A DNA stretch of 64,000 nucleotides. Origin: CAVVJA01 sp963809815. GTDB taxonomy: Bacteria; Actinomycetota; Actinomycetes; Mycobacteriales; Jatrophihabitantaceae. Position 1 is the stretch's first letter. Every line of letters begins with the position of its first letter. The notes below the pieces were generated by a model that saw only the letters and a program-made list of their open reading frames with translations, had not been told where the DNA came from and did not search any database. Location of the stretch: assembly GCA_963809815.1 (NCBI GenBank), contig CAWELM010000014.1, forward strand, positions 186,001-250,000. Direction: 5' to 3'. The translations under genes were made by a program, and so were the position numbers. This document shows positions 55,565 through 63,007 of this stretch, piece after piece.

Positions 55565-56443
55565 ATGAGTCGCCGACGCAGTGGCCTGCCGAAAGGCGCG
55601 CGCACGGCGGCCTGGATCCTGAGGTTCCTCGGCGCCGGCGGTATGGGCATCCTGCTCATCGTCTGCCTCGTCGTGGCCTTCACCGCCATCGGCAGCAAAT
55701 ACGTGACCACTGCCTCAGCTCAGACCGCATGCGAGCTGCCCGATCGCACCGGCGGCCCTGGGGTCGAAGTATTCGGCGATTCGGCTCTGCTCGGCCTCGC
55801 GCATGCCCTGCCGGACACCCTCGCCGGTGGGACGGTCGTCGAGGATGTCAAGCCTGGCCGCACCGCGCAGCAGGGCGAGACCGTCCTCAACGAGCTACCC
55901 GACTCGGCCCCGGGCGTGTTCGTCATCTCCCTGGCCGAGGACGACGCCAGCAGCAACACCGCCTACACCGCCCGTATCGACGAACTGAGGCTGCTGCTCA
56001 GAGGGCGCAGGGTCTACTGGGTGACCGCACCCGGCAAAGACGCCTACACCAAGATCGTCAACAGCGAGAACACCACCCCCGATCCCGGCGCCCCCGAGAC
56101 CGTCGGCAAATGGCTCGAGCTGACAGTTCCGCCGTTCGGCCGCACCAGGACCGCTGGGGACGGACCGAGGCCGGGCAGGGGTACGGCCTGGTGGTGGCAT
56201 CCGGTCAGCTACCTGGCCGCCCGGAGGCAGCGATTCGCTCGTCCACACCCTGGGTGCGGAACAGCGCCAGCCATGCGCAAGTGGTCGGCGTGGACCGAGC
56301 TGAGTCACTCGGGCCAGGTCGGCCGTGCGCAGTCCGTCGTCCCCGTGCCCTGCACGTGCCCAACCCACAGGGCCTGCGCGGGCAGTTGCGGACACTCCCG
56401 GACGGCACCCGAGCGACGCTCGACCCGAGATTTTGGGGGCTGA
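55565..56443 (+). CDS. Membrane-anchored SGNH-like protein, C terminus uncertain
   Basis: Starts at an ATG with GGAGAG upstream. Residues ~18-45 form a transmembrane helix (GGMGILLIVCLVVAFTAIG). The extracytoplasmic part opens with VEVFGDSALLGLAHAL, a G-D-S nucleophile block as in SGNH hydrolases. PDSAPGVFVISLAEDDASSN and RRVYWVTAPGKDAYTK fit the central sheet. The expected C-terminal D-x-x-H block is not visible; after ~residue 195 the sequence becomes Arg/Pro-rich and unconvincing, so a frameshift or truncation near 56150, close to the island end, is likely. Probable acyl-ester or glycan-modifying role, not proven. Confidence 0.5.
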   Translation: MSRRRSGLPKGARTAAWILRFLGAGGMGILLIVCLVVAFTAIGSKYVTTASAQTACELPDRTGGPGVEVFGDSALLGLAHALPDTLAGGTVVEDVKPGRTAQQGETVLNELPDSAPGVFVISLAEDDASSNTAYTARIDELRLLLRGRRVYWVTAPGKDAYTKIVNSENTTPDPGAPETVGKWLELTVPPFGRTRTAGDGPRPGRGTAWWWHPVSYLAARRQRFARPHPGCGTAPAMRKWSAWTELSHSGQVGRAQSVVPVPCTCPTHRACAGSCGHSRTAPERRSTRDFGG

Positions 56444-56482
56444 CCCGCACTCATCGGACTCCGAGACACCCAGGCAAGCTGA

Positions 56483-56543
56483 CTTGAAAACCGCTAGGGC
56501 GCGGAAGTGTCCTCGTGGGTTCGAATCCCACGCCCTCCGCTGA
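56483..56543 (+). repeat. Right attachment-site repeat (attR), partial tRNA-Ser copy
   Basis: 61-bp copy of the tRNA-Ser segment from anticodon loop to 3' end (60/61 identical to 28838-28898). The tRNA 5' half is absent, so this is an attachment-site footprint, not a working tRNA gene. Confidence 0.9.
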
Positions 56544-56832
56544 TGTGATGTCTGGGGCCATCCTTGACCCGCGTCTCGGGACATCGTTCACGTCTTGGTT
56601 GTGGTTGGTAGTCCCGGCTTGGGTCGAGGACGAGTCCGCGGATGAGTTCGCTCACCGCGCAGACGAAGCCGACCGTGCGAGGAGACCTGCTCGTCCAGGC
56701 AGCGTGCCTCAGGTAGCGCGCCTCGTGCCGTGCGTACGAATCGGCGTCTACCCGGTGCCGGGGTTCCGGTTCCGCAGCGAATGCCGGCTACGGGCGGACC
56801 CCGGCACGGGCAGGAGATCAGTCGTGACGGTG

Positions 56833-58836
56833 CTAGCGCGTCGGAATGTTCAGTGAGTCAGTAAACATCTCCTGGTCATTGGCCTGCAGCCCGTTCGGTT
56901 CGGTCGCGGTGCACAGCCGCGGCGGGTTACCCGGACCGGTGGCACTGCCCGGGCAGACGAACAGGTCCACCGCCCGGGTGTCGCTCCACACCGGGTGCGC
57001 CTTCTCGCTGGTCACCGTCAGGCCGGTGTAGTCGCCCCAGAACTGGCCGCCCTTGGCCCCGCCGAACTGGGTCGGCGGCGGCATCGAGCTGGAGGTGACG
57101 CGGGCGGCACCGAACCGGGTGAGGTCGCGGCTGCCGGACAGGCTGAAGTCCGAGAAGCCGGTCGTCTCGTCCGAGCCGTACTGCCGGTCGTAGTAGTCCA
57201 CGGCGAGCGTGCCCGTGGAACTGAACGCGGCCCACTGGAACCACTGGTCGGTGGTGGCCTGCTTGGGCTGCTGGGTCACCGATGTCTCGACCCGCGGGTC
57301 GGTGGTCGTCCCGGTGAAGGATGCGGCCCCGTTGGTCGAGACACTGACCAGGATGTCGTTGTTGCAACCGCCGGTCTTGACGCCGGTGTAGAGGTTCAGG
57401 CCGTCAGCGGCGAAGCCAGCCGGGACGCAGCCGTTCGACTCGTTGGAGTGCTGATTGATGTAGGAGCCGAGAGTCACCACGACCTGGTTCGGCTTGGTCG
57501 GGTTGACCGCGCCGGAGGCGTAGTTAGTCGCGCGGAACACCGACTTGGTCGAACTGCCCTTCTCCGGCACGCAGGCCCGGAACGGGTCGGCGCCGGCGCC
57601 CTGGTAAGTGTCGCAGTCGGGCAGGTCGTAGTAGTCGCTGACCTTCACCGGCGTGCTGAAGGTGCTGCCGCCGTCGGTCGACTTGGCCAGCAGTATCTGG
57701 TTGCGGTTGTCATTCCCGGCCACCGCATTGTTGAAGTTCGAGTAGGCCACGTACAGGGCGCCGTCCGGTCCGGTGAACGGGTCGGAGAACTGGTTCTCGT
57801 TGCAGTTGCCCTGCGGAGTCGGCACGCCGAATGTCACCGGGCACAGCCCGTTGTCCGCGCTCACCAGCACCCGCGGGCTGAACGTCTGGCCGTAGTCACT
57901 GGAGTGGGTCTCGTAGATGTAGGCGGTGCCGTCGGCCGCGAACTCGGTCCAGGTCACGTAGACACGGTCCCGGAACGGGCTGGTCACCGAGGCGTCGACG
58001 GCCATGAGCGCCTTGTCCTCCAGCACGCCGGCGGTACCCGTCGGGTCGAAGAACGCTGTCGTGTACCGACCGGGGAAATTCCACGACGCGCCGTTGTTGC
58101 CGGTCGACCGGAAGACGACGAACGAGCTGGACTGATCCGGGTTGCTCGATGCCGCGGTGCCGCGGTTGAACAGCTGGCAGGAGAAGTATGCGTTGCCGCG
58201 GGTGTCCCAGGCGACGGACGTGTCACCGGCCGCCTGCCAGTACTGGCGCGGGGTGGTTCCCGGTCCGCGGGTGAAGATATTCGGGATGGTCGAGTTGTTC
58301 CACGTCTTCCCACGGTCCAGGGAGTACGCAGCGCCACAGGTCCCGTCCCCGCGCACGTAGTCGTTGTCCGACGCCACGAGGTGGCTGCTGTTGAACGGGT
58401 CTTGCGAGATGAAGGTCTCGTTGTTGGCCTGGCCGCGTCCTTGCAGGTCAGAGTCGGTGATGTTGAGGCAATTCTGGTTGACCTTGACGTTGCTGCCGAG
58501 TCGCTGGCTGCACGCTCCGGCGCCGGTCGGCGCGTAGTTGGCCGGCAGGCCGTTCGAGCCGATCGCCGGTCCGATGCTCTCCGGCGGGGTGTTCGGCGCG
58601 CCGTCGGCGCCCGGCCCCTCGTCCTCGTCGCCCCCGCCGGGGATGACGTTCGGGGTGACCTGCGACCCGCCCATCTCGGTGAGCAACTCACCGGAGATCA
58701 ACCGGCGCTGGATCTTGTTGAGTTGCTTGACATTGAACGGAGCCGCTCCAGCGGAGTTGCCCAGCGCCGGAATGAGCCCGGCCGCGATCAGCCCCGCCGA
58801 GACTACGACGACGAGGACACGACGTCGGATCCGCAT
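56833..58836 (-). CDS. Secreted sialidase-fold (BNR-repeat) protein
   Basis: 667 residues from the ATG at 58836 with GGGGGA upstream. A signal peptide (RIRRRVLVVVVSAGLIAAG...NSAGAA) is followed by an acidic Gly/Pro linker. A large beta domain then carries Asp-box repeats YSLDRGKTWN, STGNNGASWN, SSDYGQTFS and STDGGSTFS, the blade-turn motif of sialidase-type six-bladed propellers. Cysteine pairs (CNNDI, CPVTFG, CDTYQ, CVPE) suggest disulfides outside the cell. The catalytic Arg triad and Tyr of true sialidases cannot be confirmed by eye. Likely an exported glycan-binding or exo-sialidase-like protein. Confidence 0.8.
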   Translation of the reverse strand: MRIRRRVLVVVVSAGLIAAGLIPALGNSAGAAPFNVKQLNKIQRRLISGELLTEMGGSQVTPNVIPGGGDEDEGPGADGAPNTPPESIGPAIGSNGLPANYAPTGAGACSQRLGSNVKVNQNCLNITDSDLQGRGQANNETFISQDPFNSSHLVASDNDYVRGDGTCGAAYSLDRGKTWNNSTIPNIFTRGPGTTPRQYWQAAGDTSVAWDTRGNAYFSCQLFNRGTAASSNPDQSSSFVVFRSTGNNGASWNFPGRYTTAFFDPTGTAGVLEDKALMAVDASVTSPFRDRVYVTWTEFAADGTAYIYETHSSDYGQTFSPRVLVSADNGLCPVTFGVPTPQGNCNENQFSDPFTGPDGALYVAYSNFNNAVAGNDNRNQILLAKSTDGGSTFSTPVKVSDYYDLPDCDTYQGAGADPFRACVPEKGSSTKSVFRATNYASGAVNPTKPNQVVVTLGSYINQHSNESNGCVPAGFAADGLNLYTGVKTGGCNNDILVSVSTNGAASFTGTTTDPRVETSVTQQPKQATTDQWFQWAAFSSTGTLAVDYYDRQYGSDETTGFSDFSLSGSRDLTRFGAARVTSSSMPPPTQFGGAKGGQFWGDYTGLTVTSEKAHPVWSDTRAVDLFVCPGSATGPGNPPRLCTATEPNGLQANDQEMFTDSLNIPTR

Positions 58837-59160
58837 GCAACCATCCCCCTCGGTGAGCCCACCGGGTTCGCGCGGAAACCGGCGAGATGCGGTATTTGGC
58901 GAATTGGACGCTACGGCGGCCAGGTTCGCCGGACAAGAGGGAAGTTTCGCTCTCAAACCGCGCAGACAAGTCCTGCGACGTACAGTTCGGCCAATTCTGG
59001 GTAGTGCACTCGGATTACACCTGACCCCAGCATTGGGCGGAAGGCCTTCGATCAAGCTACGAAATGGCAGATTGTGGTGCGCTCGAGTGGAAACGACGCC
59101 GCGTTCGCCCAGTCCTCGCAGCGTGCTCCGGATAGCGGGCTGCGTAGGCGCGGATACGCG
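58837..59160. other. Upstream region of the sialidase-fold gene
   Basis: 324 bases between the lipoprotein stop and the sialidase-fold ATG. No gene was recognised. It must hold the promoter of the secreted protein, but no consensus was evident. Confidence 0.5.
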
Positions 59161-59874
59161 CTACGGAGCGGGCACGGGTAGCGGACCGGCGCTCATCCCG
59201 GGCGGCGGTATCACGAGCACAGTGAGCTCGAAGTGTCCTTGCGGACGTGCACACCTAGGCTGGGTATGCAGACACGGCACATCCTCAGTCGCCAGCACCG
59301 ACGCCAGTCCGACGCGAACCGCGGTAAATGTCGCCACCGCGGGACCCTGCGCGGAAGAGCCGTGCGCGGAATCCCGGTGCAGCACCTGCAAGCCGGCCCC
59401 TTCGCCCGTGGGACCCGCGACCGGGGCGGCCCACGTCCCCGCCAGCTCCACCCGTAGCCGCTGGCCCCTCCGCAACTCGACCTGCCGCCCGTTGTCGGAG
59501 AGCCCGACCTGCACGGCCGCACCAGTGGACGGGTCCGGAATGCGACCCGAAGTAGGCGGCGTGGAAACCATCGAGGAGCGGGGTGCCTTCCTTGTTGTGT
59601 CAGCAGTGTATGGCGGAGGCGCGACCCGGCTAGGCGCGGACGTCGAGGAGGCCGACGATGAGGCCTGAGTGGAGGTCAGGTGCGGAGCGGACGACCTCGG
59701 GGCTCCGGGAGCCGTCCGCGACGACGCGCAGCTCGCCACAAGTAGGACTACGGCAACCATCACCGCAGGGCGTCCACACCTCGACAGTCCGCCGATTCTC
59801 GATTGAACAGTGCGCGTGCCGCGCGTCAGCCAGCGCAACCCGGGCCGGGTCGGCCTGCCGTTCAGAACGATCAC
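59161..59874 (-). CDS. Putative lipoprotein with chagasin-like (I42) C-terminal domain
   Basis: From a GTG at 59874 (about 237 residues) the N terminus leads to a hydrophobic segment ending in VVLLVASC, a lipobox with the lipid-attachment Cys. A Ser/Thr/Pro-rich linker follows. The C-terminal ~110 residues read GRQVELRRGQRLRVELAGTW, GEGAGLQVLHRD, VATFTAVRVGLASVLATEDV and GHFELTVLV, which follows the strand pattern of chagasin-type protease-inhibitor domains. The n-region before the hydrophobic core is unusually long, so the true start is uncertain. It is followed by the sialidase-fold gene on the same strand. Confidence 0.6.
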   Translation of the reverse strand: MIVLNGRPTRPGLRWLTRGTRTVQSRIGGLSRCGRPAVMVAVVLLVASCASSRTAPGAPRSSAPHLTSTQASSSASSTSAPSRVAPPPYTADTTRKAPRSSMVSTPPTSGRIPDPSTGAAVQVGLSDNGRQVELRRGQRLRVELAGTWAAPVAGPTGEGAGLQVLHRDSAHGSSAQGPAVATFTAVRVGLASVLATEDVPCLHTQPRCARPQGHFELTVLVIPPPGMSAGPLPVPAP

Positions 59875-60061
59875 TTTGCCGCCACTCCGCGCACAGGAGC
59901 TCAATCTGCTCTTTACAGGGTGACGAGGTGACTGACGCCAAAGGTTCCAGACACGTGGCGGAGCCGGCCCGATGACCTTGGACTTGCGGCCAGGGAGCGA
60001 CGATAAGTCCAAGATCACGGCCGAGGATCACCTGAGGAAACCCGGGCCCCGTTAGGCGGGC

Positions 60062-61252
60062 CTATGCAGCGAGCAGCGGGCCGAGGAACCCGGGATCGAA
60101 GAACTCCGCCGGGGACATCGTCGCCGCGTTGATGCTGACGAACGCGTCCATCGCGGCCTGGTTGCCGTGAATCTGCCCGAGCAGCTGCTGCATCTCAGGC
60201 GGGGGTGGCTCCAGCATCGCGAGCTGCGAGGTGAACTCGTAGATCGGCATGACCTGCGCGTCGCGAGCAGCGTGGTGAGCGCTCATCGCGGCAGCGAAGG
60301 TCCGCCTACCGGACCAGACGTCGTGCAGCGCGCCAGCCACCGAATCAGCGTCCCGGAACGCGTCGATGATGCCTTGCGCCGTGATCGGGTCTTTGTTGTA
60401 CCCTGCGTCACCGACCAGAACCCAGCCCGGTCCGTACGGCTTGCGTAGGTACCCCGGCAGCCCGGCACCGGTGAACCGTTCGGCGCGGGTGGCCGCGCGT
60501 ACCCGCTCGGCGAACTCGGGAACGAGCTCGAGCGTCTTGAAGAAGTTGCCCTCCGGGTCGGCCCGGTAAGCCTCTGCCTCAGCAGTCGGCCAGCCGAGGA
60601 CGACCATCGTGAGACCGTCGTTCGTCGCGCACGCCGCCCAGCCGCGATTGGGCCGGATGTAGATCTCGAACCCCTCGACCGGCAGGTCGCGGAAGTAGGT
60701 GTAGTACGACCACTGTGCGCGCGGCTTCTCCGCATACGCCTTGGCGCGCACGGTCCGGGCCAGCTCCGAGTTGCGACCGTCCGCGCCGATCACGACATGG
60801 GCCCGCTCGACGACGGCCGCGCCGTTGTGTTCGTGACCGCGGACACCGACCACCGCGCCGTCCTCGACCACGTACCCATCGACGCTGAATCGCTCGCGTA
60901 GCTCCACGCCGGCACGCACTGCGGCGTCGACGAGGATCTTGTCGAGCACGGTCCGGCGTGGCGCGTACGCGGCGGAGAAGCCGTCCACGGGCTGGGGCGT
61001 ACCGGTGATCTGAAGCGGACCGAAGTCGAACGAGTAGGTGTCGATCGGCGGCGCGCCCGAGGCGACCACCTGCGGTAGCAGCCCCCAGCCATGCAAGGCG
61101 GCGACGGCCGGTGCCTGCACCACATGCGTGGACACTGTGTCGCTCGGGAACTCGGCCCGGTCGACCAGCAGCACCCGATAACCCTGCCGGGCGAGCAACA
61201 TCGCGGTAGGGGAGCCGGCGCAACGAGCGCCGACGACGATCGCGTCATACAT
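60062..61252 (-). CDS. FAD-dependent monooxygenase/geranylgeranyl-reductase-like oxidoreductase
   Basis: 396 residues from the ATG at 61252 with GAGAGGAA six bases upstream. The dinucleotide motif is slightly unusual, VVGARCAGSPTAMLLARQG (G-x-R-x-x-G instead of G-x-G-x-x-G). VIGADGRNSELARTV is the GD-type motif, and WVLVGDAGYNKDPITAQGII is the second FAD motif. This is the PHBH-like group that hydroxylates aromatic or polyketide substrates with NAD(P)H. The LuxR regulator gene lies 70 bases upstream on the same strand and probably controls it. Confidence 0.88.
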   Translation of the reverse strand: MYDAIVVGARCAGSPTAMLLARQGYRVLLVDRAEFPSDTVSTHVVQAPAVAALHGWGLLPQVVASGAPPIDTYSFDFGPLQITGTPQPVDGFSAAYAPRRTVLDKILVDAAVRAGVELRERFSVDGYVVEDGAVVGVRGHEHNGAAVVERAHVVIGADGRNSELARTVRAKAYAEKPRAQWSYYTYFRDLPVEGFEIYIRPNRGWAACATNDGLTMVVLGWPTAEAEAYRADPEGNFFKTLELVPEFAERVRAATRAERFTGAGLPGYLRKPYGPGWVLVGDAGYNKDPITAQGIIDAFRDADSVAGALHDVWSGRRTFAAAMSAHHAARDAQVMPIYEFTSQLAMLEPPPPEMQQLLGQIHGNQAAMDAFVSINAATMSPAEFFDPGFLGPLLAA

Positions 61253-61322
61253 CGCGCATTCCTCTCGAACGACTTGCGCAGAGAGTGGCGCGGCACGCGC
61301 GGTTCGGGATCGGTGAGATCCC

Positions 61323-62885
61323 CTATTTCGCGGTCCGGGCCGCGTACGCGGCCGCCTCGGCACGACTGCGCAGGCCGAGCTTCGCCAGCACGTTGGCGAC
61401 GTGGTGCTCGACGGTCTTGCGGCTGATGAACAGTCGGTCCGAGATCTCCGGGTTGGACAGGCCATGCCCGAGCAGGGCGAGCACCTCTGCCTCGCGAGCC
61501 GTCAGCCGCCCGTCGGTACGAATCGCGGTGTTTGGTCGGACGCCGAGCGAGCGGAGCAATGCCGCGGCCGCATCGACATGCCGAGCGGCCCGCAACCGCT
61601 CGAAGCCGGCCAACGCGGCCCGCGCCTCGGCCAGCGCGACTTCGGGCCGGTCTTTCGCAAGCGCGGCCGCGAGCGCGAGCTGGGTGCGGGCAAGTTCCAT
61701 TGGCAGCTCGGCGCCAGCGAAACCGGCCAACGCCTCCCGCAAGCAGGTACGCGCGTCGTCGCCGAGCCCGTCAGCCACCGCGACACTGCCCTGCGCCAAC
61801 GCCGCTGACGCTGTGAGGAACGGGCCGCGGTGGCGGGCGGCGATGGCCGCCAGCCGCTTGGCTGCGGAGGCGGCATCGGCGGCGTGGCCGGCCGCGAGGT
61901 GCACGTCGACGAGCAGCGCGAGCAGCGGTGCCGCGACCGCGCTGTCCAGTGGCAGCTGCGCCAATCCGCGGTCGAGCACGTCTGCCGCCCGCGTCGTCTC
62001 GCCGCGGGCCAGGTGTATCGCGGCGAGTGGGAGCGCGGCCTCGGCATCGACGGTCAACTCGGCGAGCAGCTGCTCGGCCTCCTCGATGCGGCCCTGCCGG
62101 ACGCGCAGGTCCGCAAGCCGGATCGCGGCACCTCGTCGCTGCGCCGTGCGGCGGCCCAGGCCCCACAACCGGACGGCCTCCGTCAACGCCGTGTCGGCCT
62201 CCGGCCAGCGGCCGGCGGCAGTGAGCACCCCGCCGTAGTGCGTATGGCAGAACGCGGTCACCGCCGGCAACCGGTACCGTGCGGCGACGGCTTCACCCAC
62301 CCGGATCCACTCATCCGCGCGACGAACGTCGTGTGCGTACTCGCAGGCCGCGAACAGCTGGCAGAAGATCTCCTCGACGGCGCAAACGTCGTCTACCTCG
62401 TCTCCGACGACCGCGGCGAGGGCCTCGTCGAGAAGTGGCATGCCGTCGTCAGTGCGATCGTCGTGCACCAGGCTCGCGCCGAGGTAGGCCATCGCGGTGA
62501 ACTCGAGATTGGTGTCGTGGTATCTGTGCGCGACGCCGATCGCGTCGTGCAGCAGCGCGTGCCGGCGAGCGCGCTCACCCTCGAACATCGCCATGTTCAG
62601 CGCCACCCAGCCCGATTCGGCGGATTCGCCGGCAGTGGCGAGCAGCGTCTTCGCCCGGGCCAACCAGCCGCTCATCACTGCGACATCCCCAGTGATCTGA
62701 CCGTGCATGCCCGCCAGCGTGCGCGCCATGCGCACCGCGCCCACCGCGTCGCCGTCAGCGCGGTAGGCCGCGTAGGACCGCTCCCACGCCGCTATCGCCG
62801 CGGGGAAGTCGAGGTCGAGATACCGCGCTCGCGCCTCCTCCTCGAGCGCGGCCCCGCCGCCCGGTCGCACACTCACAGCATCCAC
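61323..62885 (-). CDS. TPR-containing LuxR-family regulator (no ATPase domain)
   Basis: 520 residues. Residues ~1-445 are TPR-like helical repeats (ARARYLDLDFPAAIAAWERS; LADLRVRQGRIEEAEQLLAE). The C-terminal ~65 residues are a LuxR helix-turn-helix: RLTAREAEVLALLGHGLSNP and RLFISRKTVEHHVANVLAKL. Unlike LAL/MalT regulators there is no P-loop. The start is taken as the GTG at 62885; another GTG lies three codons later. It is probably co-transcribed with the monooxygenase gene downstream. Confidence 0.85.
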   Translation of the reverse strand: MDAVSVRPGGGAALEEEARARYLDLDFPAAIAAWERSYAAYRADGDAVGAVRMARTLAGMHGQITGDVAVMSGWLARAKTLLATAGESAESGWVALNMAMFEGERARRHALLHDAIGVAHRYHDTNLEFTAMAYLGASLVHDDRTDDGMPLLDEALAAVVGDEVDDVCAVEEIFCQLFAACEYAHDVRRADEWIRVGEAVAARYRLPAVTAFCHTHYGGVLTAAGRWPEADTALTEAVRLWGLGRRTAQRRGAAIRLADLRVRQGRIEEAEQLLAELTVDAEAALPLAAIHLARGETTRAADVLDRGLAQLPLDSAVAAPLLALLVDVHLAAGHAADAASAAKRLAAIAARHRGPFLTASAALAQGSVAVADGLGDDARTCLREALAGFAGAELPMELARTQLALAAALAKDRPEVALAEARAALAGFERLRAARHVDAAAALLRSLGVRPNTAIRTDGRLTAREAEVLALLGHGLSNPEISDRLFISRKTVEHHVANVLAKLGLRSRAEAAAYAARTAK

Positions 62886-63007
62886 GCATCGAGGCGGCCT
62901 CGCACCGTAAGCGGCACAGACGGGGTATACACCCCGTCGCTTCAGGTCGTCGTACCCGCGACTGACCGTTCAGGATGCCCGTCGTTTGTCGCGCGAGATC
63001 GCCGGTC

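Larger units (their letters stand above)
28838..56543. mobile_element. Decayed 27.7-kb genomic island integrated in tRNA-Ser
   Basis: Bounded by the 61-bp direct repeats. Next to the left repeat is a tyrosine-recombinase relic reading toward the tRNA, the standard layout of tRNA-integrated elements. Inside are two insertion-sequence relics and at least ten frameshifted genes, against one frameshifted gene in the ~36 kb outside. No replication, conjugation or phage structural gene was recognised, so the original element type (integrative conjugative element, prophage or simple island) is unknown. The surviving cargo is mostly stress or membrane related. Confidence 0.8.

Noticed and set aside
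56483..56543. Second tRNA-Ser gene
   Set aside because: Lacks the acceptor 5' strand, D arm and half the anticodon arm; it is an attachment-site copy.
56995..59004. 669-residue plus-strand frame opposite the sialidase-fold gene
   Set aside because: Antisense artefact; no signal, no domain, no ribosome site, while the minus strand has a signal peptide and Asp-boxes.
61285..62238. 317-residue Ala/Ser-rich plus-strand frame
   Set aside because: Opposite strand of the TPR-LuxR gene, low-complexity composition only.
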